Positions 1 through 5,067 of a DNA stretch of 5,067 bases are shown here, piece by piece. Both the position numbers and the translations under genes were made by a program. Each line of letters begins with the position of its first letter. Positions within the stretch are counted from its first letter, which is position 1. Under the pieces are notes generated by a model, which saw only the letters and a list, made by a program, of their open reading frames with translations, was not told the origin of the DNA and did no database searches. The DNA is from Sulfurovum sp. (GTDB lineage Bacteria > Campylobacterota > Campylobacteria > Campylobacterales > Sulfurovaceae), in assembly GCA_015661535.1 (NCBI GenBank), contig DQVY01000104.1, positions 1 through 5,067 of the forward strand. The letters run 5' to 3'.

Positions 1-1
1 A

Positions 2-2620
2 GAAAAAAAAGCAACATACAACCCAAAAGAAGTAGAAGACAAGTACTATGCACTGTGTGAGGAGCGTGGGTATTTTGAGATAGACGGGAATAAGAGCATA
101 CAAGAAGAAGGCAAAAACTTCTCTATCATGATGCCTCCTCCAAATGTCACAGGTTCACTGCATATCGGCCATGCCCTCACCTTTACCCTTCAAGACATCA
201 TCACCCGTTACAAACGTATGGATGGGTTTAAGACACTCTGGCAGCCCGGTACTGACCATGCAGGGATCGCTACACAGAACATTGTTGAGAAGCAACTCTT
301 GGCTGAAGGAACGACGAAAGAAGCCCTTGGACGTGAGAAGTTTTTAGAACGTGCCTGGCTTCAAAAAGAGACAAGCGGTGGCAACATTGTACACCAGATG
401 CGTAAACTTGGTGTCACACCCGCGTGGAAGCGTGAGCGTTTTACCATGGATGAAGGACTGAAAGAAGCAGTCAAAGAAGCCTTTGTATCTCTCTACAATG
501 AAGGTCAGATCACGCAAAATACCTACATGGTAAACTGGTGTACACATGATGGTGCACTCTCAGACATTGAAGTAGAACATGAAGAGGTAAACGGTAAGTT
601 TTACACCATGGTCTACAAATTTGCTGATGGTTCAGGAGAACTTGAAGTAGCGACAACCAGACCGGAAACTTACTTTGGAGATACTGCCATTATGGTACAT
701 CCTGATGATGCACGTTACGCAGATATCGTAGGTAAAGAGGTACTTTTACCCCTTACTGACAGAAAAATAAAAGTCATTACAGACAGCCATGTAGACATGG
801 AAGTAGGAACCGGTGTAGTAAAAGTAACCCCTGCACACGACCAAAATGACTACGCTGTTGGTAAAAGACATAACCTTGAATTCATCAAAGTCTTTGATGA
901 AAAAGGGATCTTAAATGAGTACTGTGGAGAGTTTGCAGGACTGGAACGTCTTGAAGCACGTCCTGTCATCGTCAAAGCCCTTGAAAATGCCGGGTATATA
1001 GCAAAGATAGAAGAGCATGTACATCAGGTAGGTCACTGTTACCGTTGTAAGAACATTGTTGAGCCTTTCATCTCTACACAATGGTTCTTGTCTGAAAAGA
1101 TCGCAGAAAACTCCATAAAAGAGACCAAAAAACACAATAACTTCCACCCTGCCCACTGGATAAACTCTTACACAGCATGGATGGATGAGCTAAGACCTTG
1201 GTGTATTTCTCGGCAGCTTTGGTGGGGACACAGGATCCCTGTCTTTACCTGTGATGACTGTGGACACACCTGGGCAGACAAAGCCGATGAGCCTGAGGGC
1301 TGTCCAAAATGTAGTTCTAAAAAACTGACACAAGACCCAGATGTTTTGGATACATGGTTCTCCTCTGCATTATGGGCTATGAGCCCGCTTGGATGGGGAA
1401 ATAATGGCAAGTTAACGGAACTCTATAACGACACAGACATGGAAGACTTCTACCCCAATTCTCTGCTCATTACAGGCTTTGACATTATGTTCTTCTGGGT
1501 AGCGCGTATGATGATGATGGGGGAACACTTCACCGGCAAGCTTCCTTTTAAAGACATCTATATGCATGCACTCGTTCGTGATGAGACCGGAGCGAAAATG
1601 TCTAAATCAAAAGGCAATGTTATTGACCCGCTTGACATGGTAGAAGAACACTCTGCAGACATCATCAGATTTACACTTGCTTACCTTGCGGTGCAAGGTC
1701 GAGACATTAAACTTGGGGCTAAGAATTTAGAGCAGTTCAGAAACTTTACGAACAAACTTTACAATGCCACCAACTACCTGCAACTCAATGTCGAGACTTT
1801 CCCTGAACTTCAAGATATAGAAGTCGTCACACCACTTGGACGCTACATGCAGTCAAGACTTGCTTTAGCCGTAGAGAAAATACGTACAGCCATTGATACC
1901 TACAAGTTTGACGAGTCCGCAAAAACACTCTACAACTTCGTATGGAATGAGTTTTGTGACTGGGGTATAGAGTACTCAAAAGCAGACAGAGAAAGTATAC
2001 TTGAACTCGGCGCTATCTTTAAAGAGACACTGAAAATGGTCTCTCCATTTATGCCATTCATAGCAGACCACCTCTACCATAAACTCTCAGGAAGCACACT
2101 TGAAGAGGGAGAGTCTCTCATGGTCATGCACTTTCCAAAAGCGATCAAAAGAGACCTTGAAGCAGAAAATATGTTTGCCATTATCGAGGAGTCTATTACT
2201 GCACTGAGACGTGCAAAAGTAGTTATAGACATGGGTAACAGCAAGATAGACAAAGCCTATATCAAACTGGACAAACAGATAGATACGGAAATGGCCCGTC
2301 CTTTCATTCAAAAACTTGGAAAAGTACTTGAGATTGAATTTGTAGAAGCAAAAGTAGCAGATTCTATTACCGATGTTTCAGATAATTTGGAAGTCTATCT
2401 GCCAACAGGTGAGATAGATATGCAGCCTATCATCATAAAACTTACACGCCAAAAAGAGAAGTTGGAAAAAGAGATAGCCAAACTCAATGGTATGTTGAAC
2501 AATGAAAGATTTGTAGCCAATGCTCCTAAAGCGGTCATTGCAGAAAACAAACAGGCATTGGAAGATGCAGAAGCTAAAATAACCAAAGTTTCAGCAGAAT
2601 TAGATACGTTTAACATATAA
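2..2620 (+). CDS. valS: Valine--tRNA ligase (ValRS), 5'-partial
   Basis: Charges tRNA-Val with valine in the cytoplasm and hydrolyses mischarged Thr-tRNA-Val; a class I synthetase. The frame is open from base 2 and gives 872 visible residues (numbered from there), ending in TAA. Seen in order: an N-terminal segment with YNPKEVEDKYY; MPPPNVTG followed by the HIGH signature at 54-57; the CP1 editing domain with TTRPET from 218 and GTGVVKVTPAHDQNDY; CxxC at 346-349; a zinc knuckle CxxC-x13-CxxC at 417-437; DPDVLDTWFSSALW at 445-458; KMSKS at 532-536; an alpha-helical anticodon-binding domain from about 575 (CDWGIEYSK near 652-660); and a C-terminal coiled coil at about 807-872. The first ATG in the window (128) is not the start, because it would remove the conserved N-terminal segment. 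Epsilonproteobacterial ValRS is about 870-880 residues from memory, so only a few codons are missing. The catalytic signatures are intact and no frameshift is seen. Confidence 0.98.
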   Translation, partial: EKKATYNPKEVEDKYYALCEERGYFEIDGNKSIQEEGKNFSIMMPPPNVTGSLHIGHALTFTLQDIITRYKRMDGFKTLWQPGTDHAGIATQNIVEKQLLAEGTTKEALGREKFLERAWLQKETSGGNIVHQMRKLGVTPAWKRERFTMDEGLKEAVKEAFVSLYNEGQITQNTYMVNWCTHDGALSDIEVEHEEVNGKFYTMVYKFADGSGELEVATTRPETYFGDTAIMVHPDDARYADIVGKEVLLPLTDRKIKVITDSHVDMEVGTGVVKVTPAHDQNDYAVGKRHNLEFIKVFDEKGILNEYCGEFAGLERLEARPVIVKALENAGYIAKIEEHVHQVGHCYRCKNIVEPFISTQWFLSEKIAENSIKETKKHNNFHPAHWINSYTAWMDELRPWCISRQLWWGHRIPVFTCDDCGHTWADKADEPEGCPKCSSKKLTQDPDVLDTWFSSALWAMSPLGWGNNGKLTELYNDTDMEDFYPNSLLITGFDIMFFWVARMMMMGEHFTGKLPFKDIYMHALVRDETGAKMSKSKGNVIDPLDMVEEHSADIIRFTLAYLAVQGRDIKLGAKNLEQFRNFTNKLYNATNYLQLNVETFPELQDIEVVTPLGRYMQSRLALAVEKIRTAIDTYKFDESAKTLYNFVWNEFCDWGIEYSKADRESILELGAIFKETLKMVSPFMPFIADHLYHKLSGSTLEEGESLMVMHFPKAIKRDLEAENMFAIIEESITALRRAKVVIDMGNSKIDKAYIKLDKQIDTEMARPFIQKLGKVLEIEFVEAKVADSITDVSDNLEVYLPTGEIDMQPIIIKLTRQKEKLEKEIAKLNGMLNNERFVANAPKAVIAENKQALEDAEAKITKVSAELDTFNI

Positions 2621-2627
2621 AATATAT

Positions 2628-2644
2628 GGTCGAGACAGTCGACC
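2628..2644 (+). repeat. Perfect inverted repeat (hairpin) between valS and the Sel1 gene
   Basis: Arms GGTCGA (2628-2633) and TCGACC (2639-2644) are exact reverse complements around a 5-base loop, GACAG. The hairpin begins 7 bases after the valS stop and ends 4 bases before the Shine-Dalgarno of the next gene. No T-run follows, so it is not a standard intrinsic terminator. It could be an mRNA stability or processing element, a modulator of initiation on the downstream gene, or chance. The repeat itself is certain; a function is not. Confidence 0.5.
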
Positions 2645-2648
2645 CTAC

Positions 2649-2653
2649 GAGGA
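2649..2653 (+). promoter_or_regulatory. Shine-Dalgarno site fixing the Sel1-gene start
   Basis: GAGGA lies 7 bases before the ATG at 2661, which is ideal spacing. It decides the start of the Sel1-repeat gene. The ATG at 2626, in another frame, would open a shorter product with no family resemblance. Confidence 0.8.
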
Positions 2654-2660
2654 TACAATC

Positions 2661-3245
2661 ATGCAAGATCTTATCACAGAAGCCTACACTGCCCTTATGG
2701 CAAAAGAGTATGAAAAAGCGCTTGAGCTCTATAATGCTTTGGCAAATGCCAATGAACCTACAAGTTATTATTATCTTGGTTTTTTATATTTTCATGGACA
2801 TGTTGTCACACAGGACAGCAAAAAAGCGTTTGAGTATTTTCTGGAAGCTGCGACAAGAGAAGTCCCGGTAGCCCAGTTTGAAGTGGCACTCATGTTGGAA
2901 AATGGTGAGGGCTGCGAGAAGAATGAATCTGAAGCCGCCTTCTGGTATGAAGAAGCAGCCAAACGCGGCAGTATAGATGCCTTCAATAACCTTGGGGCGA
3001 TGTACAAAGAAGGTCGTGGCGTACACCAAGACTACAAAAAAGCCTTCCACCTTTTCTCTAAAGCTGCAGAGGCAGGCAATGCCAAAGCACAATTTAACCT
3101 TGGTGCACTCTATGACACTGGTTTAGGCTGTGAAGAGAACAAAGAGAAGTCCATAGAGTGGTGTAGAAAAGCTGCCTACCAGGGCCATAAAATGGCTGAA
3201 GGTATCATCAAAAGAATGCAACATGACGGACAGATTGTATTTTAG
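2661..3245 (+). CDS. Sel1-like repeat (SLR/TPR-type) protein, cytoplasmic
   Basis: A 194-residue alpha-solenoid protein; families of this type usually act as protein-protein interaction scaffolds, and the partner here is unknown. After a TPR-like helical pair (about 1-34) there are four tandem repeats of exactly 36 residues: 35-70, 71-106, 107-142 and 143-178. A partial helix ends the protein. Each repeat follows the Sel1 pattern A-x2-x-LG-x-x-Y-x2-G-x-G, then a charged turn, then KAF/W-x2-x-AA-x2-G. Repeat 3 (LGAMYKEGRG...AAEAGNAK) is closest to consensus, and repeats 1 and 2 are more diverged. There is no signal peptide or membrane segment, unlike the secreted Cys-rich Sel1 proteins (Hcp) of Helicobacter. 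The three cysteines (85, 157, 168) do not show a regular disulfide pattern. The start is set by the GAGGA at 2649. The gene begins 40 bases after valS on the same strand and may be co-transcribed with it. Family assignment is firm; function is unknown. Confidence 0.93.
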   Translation: MQDLITEAYTALMAKEYEKALELYNALANANEPTSYYYLGFLYFHGHVVTQDSKKAFEYFLEAATREVPVAQFEVALMLENGEGCEKNESEAAFWYEEAAKRGSIDAFNNLGAMYKEGRGVHQDYKKAFHLFSKAAEAGNAKAQFNLGALYDTGLGCEENKEKSIEWCRKAAYQGHKMAEGIIKRMQHDGQIVF

Positions 3246-3249
3246 TCTC

Positions 3250-5067
3250 TCATAAAAACTTTTTTGTAAAATCTTCAATATGAAGCGGCTTGGAGAAGTG
3301 ATAACCCTGATAACACAATTCAGGGTCTAGTTCTACAAGCAACTCTTTTTGTTTAAGATCTTCAATCCCTTCTATGACAATGTTATAGTTAAACTGTCTC
3401 CCTATATCTAATATAGTGGATACAAGCAGTAATTCATGAGGATTGGACTCTATATCTTTCACAAACTCTCTGTCAATTTTTAGCGTATTAAAAGAGAGCT
3501 TTTTTAAGTACGATAAAGAAGAATACCCTATACCAAAATCATCTACAGCACACTTCACCCCTTTGTCACGTAAACGATTAATGATCTCCTGTGTCGCATC
3601 AAAACTGTCGATAAGTGAACGTTCGGTGATCTCAATCATGACATCACTGGTTGCCAAAGCATATGCTTCTAATTTAGAAAGAAATTTACTTGCAAAGTCA
3701 TTTTCTATCAACTGTTGTGCATTGACATTGATAGAGATATATTTAAGCTGCCATCTGTTTTCTTTTTTTAATTGTGCTATGTAGTAGCATATCGTATCCA
3801 TCACCCACCATGTTATCTGCGACAAGATACCTGCTTTAATGGCTAAAGGTATGAAGTCAGAGGGAGACAATAGTCCTTTTGTCGGATGTTCCCAGCGTAT
3901 CAGTGCTTCAGCAGAATAGAGTTGATCATCTTTTATTTTGACTATAGGCTGCAGGAAAAGATCAAATTCATTCCCTTCAAGCGCATGAGACAGGTCATGC
4001 TGTAATGCAAAAAAATCTTTTTGTTTTATGTCCAGAGATTCATTATAATAAGAGATCACAGCGTTAGAGTTCTTTGCATGATACATTGTAATATCGGCAT
4101 GCCTGATGATCTCTTCAATATTGCTATAATTTGGTTCGATCACGATCATGCCTATGCTTGCTTTAATACGCAAATGAAAATCATTTATAATAAAAGGGTC
4201 ATCAAAAAGAGCTATAAGTTTTTTTTCATAGCCAGCAATAATATGTGAAAGTGCATTTTTCTCTTTCGTAACATAAGGAACAATGACTATGAATTCATCT
4301 CCACTGAGTCTTATGATCTTACAGGTATTGTTCAACATATACAGCAGACGCTGAGAAACAAACAGTAACACCTTATCTCCCACTGTATGGCCTAATGAAT
4401 CATTGATCCCTTTAAACTGATCGAGGTCCAGATAAAAGAGTAAGGAATAACTGTCTCCATGTGCTTTGTCAGATACAAGACGCTTCATATATTCCATAAA
4501 CCCTCTTCTGTTTAACAAGTTTGTTAAGGGGTCATGCTCAGCAAGGAACTTTAATTCATTTACCGCTTTATGTTCTTTTGTTTTGTCCTCAATGATGCCA
4601 ATACCTCCTGTAACGGCAGAAGTGTCATCATACAGCGGGAAACATTTTGCTTCAACCCAATATTCAAGATTTTTCAATGATGTATACGGACCTACATAGG
4701 TCTGTACACCTTGGGTTAAAGCATTTCTAATAGTATCCATAGGTCTTTTATCGGGAAGGTCATTCAAGTTTCTACCTAATATTTCTGCTTTTTCCAAACC
4801 AAAAAGTTCCAAAAACGCTTCATTACAATCTGTAACCTTCAATGCTAGGTCATACGCAAATATACCTATGGGAGCCTGTTCAAAAAATTGTTGTACATTT
4901 TCTTTTTCTTTATAGAGTTTTTCTTTCTCTCTAAATACTTCGTCTTGTTGAATCACAAGGTTTCTATTTTGCCTGTGTGAATTTAAAATAATAATTATTT
5001 GTGCTGCACAATACAAAATAAGCAGCAATGCCAGCACTGTACCAAGGAGTGTGTTCAAACTGATCAA
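3250..5067 (-). CDS. Membrane-anchored PAS-GGDEF-EAL cyclic-di-GMP signalling protein, 5'-partial
   Basis: Predicted to make or, more likely, break down the second messenger c-di-GMP at the inner membrane. 605 residues are visible, numbered from the window edge; the first codon there is TTG and the frame is still open, so the true start is probably upstream. In order: a transmembrane helix (about 5-28) followed by basic residues (HRQNR), which puts the rest in the cytoplasm; a charged coiled-coil linker (about 32-60); a PAS domain (about 61-168); a GGDEF domain (about 170-335) with DPLTNLLNRRGF, metal aspartate D214 in YLDLDQFK, INDSLGHTVGD and the signature as SGDEF at 255-259; and an EAL domain (about 352-600). 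The EAL domain keeps EALIRW (E387), N447, E479 in EITE, DDFG (D509, D510), K530, E566 in EGIE and QGY (Q587). The RxxD inhibitory site expected just before SGDEF is absent (NNTC instead). The helix orientation implies an earlier membrane segment and probably a periplasmic sensor outside the window. The ligand is unknown. Ends in TGA, 4 bases from the convergent Sel1 gene. Confidence 0.95.
   Translation of the reverse strand: MISLNTLLGTVLALLLILYCAAQIIIILNSHRQNRNLVIQQDEVFREKEKLYKEKENVQQFFEQAPIGIFAYDLALKVTDCNEAFLELFGLEKAEILGRNLNDLPDKRPMDTIRNALTQGVQTYVGPYTSLKNLEYWVEAKCFPLYDDTSAVTGGIGIIEDKTKEHKAVNELKFLAEHDPLTNLLNRRGFMEYMKRLVSDKAHGDSYSLLFYLDLDQFKGINDSLGHTVGDKVLLFVSQRLLYMLNNTCKIIRLSGDEFIVIVPYVTKEKNALSHIIAGYEKKLIALFDDPFIINDFHLRIKASIGMIVIEPNYSNIEEIIRHADITMYHAKNSNAVISYYNESLDIKQKDFFALQHDLSHALEGNEFDLFLQPIVKIKDDQLYSAEALIRWEHPTKGLLSPSDFIPLAIKAGILSQITWWVMDTICYYIAQLKKENRWQLKYISINVNAQQLIENDFASKFLSKLEAYALATSDVMIEITERSLIDSFDATQEIINRLRDKGVKCAVDDFGIGYSSLSYLKKLSFNTLKIDREFVKDIESNPHELLLVSTILDIGRQFNYNIVIEGIEDLKQKELLVELDPELCYQGYHFSKPLHIEDFTKKFL
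3304..3326. repeat. 7-bp inverted repeat inside the 3' end of the GGDEF-EAL gene
   Basis: ACCCTGA (3304-3310) and TCAGGGT (3320-3326) are exact reverse complements around a 9-base loop. The repeat lies about 60 bases past the stop of the plus-strand Sel1 gene, within codons of the minus-strand EAL domain. It could fold at the 3' end of a Sel1 read-through transcript, but no T-run follows directly. The bases are also constrained by coding, so chance is quite possible. Confidence 0.3.

Noticed and set aside
911..1410. Minus-strand open frames opposite valS
   Set aside because: They are antisense to the conserved CP1, zinc and catalytic regions of ValRS and show no protein family features.
2626..2871. 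Plus-strand open frame starting at the ATG at 2626
   Set aside because: It overlaps the well-supported Sel1-repeat gene in another frame, has no family resemblance, and the GAGGA site is positioned for 2661.
2784..3092. Minus-strand open frames of 102 and 71 residues opposite the Sel1 gene
   Set aside because: They are antisense shadows of a gene with clear repeat structure; the residues are low-quality (rich in F, C, S) with no recognisable domain.
3250..3290. A/T-rich stretch (AAAAAC followed by TTTTTT) at the convergent junction as a bidirectional terminator
   Set aside because: It has no GC-rich stem and encodes the conserved-length C-terminus (DFTKKFL) of the EAL protein; pairing of A and T runs alone is too weak.
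3443..3784. Plus-strand open frame of 113 residues opposite the EAL domain
   Set aside because: It lies opposite conserved EAL motifs, so the sequence is explained by the minus-strand gene; the product has no recognisable features.
1..5067. Search by eye for CRISPR repeats, tRNA or rRNA genes, transposase ends and attachment sites
   Set aside because: There are no regularly spaced direct repeats, no cloverleaf-like segment outside the genes, and no room between the three genes for such elements.

Overview
The window is fully coding: three genes, two on the plus strand and one converging on them from the minus strand. I see no RNA genes, CRISPR arrays, insertion sequences or phage genes. The style of the proteins suggests a Campylobacterota (epsilonproteobacterial) genome, probably Sulfurovum- or Sulfurimonas-like. 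The reasons are a short valyl-tRNA synthetase with epsilon-type wording (for example CTHDGALSDIEVE and MPFIADHLYHKL), moderately AT-rich DNA, a Sel1-repeat protein and a PAS-GGDEF-EAL protein. This placement is recognition from memory, not a search result.

Layout: positions 2-2620 (+) carry nearly all of valS. The reading frame runs in from the left edge, so only a few N-terminal codons are missing. A 40-base gap (2621-2660) holds a perfect 6-bp inverted repeat and a Shine-Dalgarno sequence. Positions 2661-3245 (+) encode a 194-residue protein made of four exact 36-residue Sel1-like repeats, probably cytoplasmic. Only 4 bases separate its stop from the stop of the convergent gene at 3250-5067 (-). 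That gene encodes a membrane-anchored PAS-GGDEF-EAL cyclic-di-GMP protein whose N-terminus lies beyond the right edge.

How the genes relate: valS and the Sel1 gene are close and co-directional, so they may share a transcript, but nothing in the sequences links tRNA charging to the repeat protein. The minus-strand gene is a separate transcription unit. In it, the phosphodiesterase (EAL) half keeps every catalytic residue I could check, while the cyclase half has SGDEF in place of GGDEF and no inhibitory RxxD site.

I did not find a convincing new biological system. The points most worth checking are the degenerate cyclase site beside an intact EAL domain, the altered zinc site in ValRS, the intercistronic hairpin and the 4-bp convergent junction.
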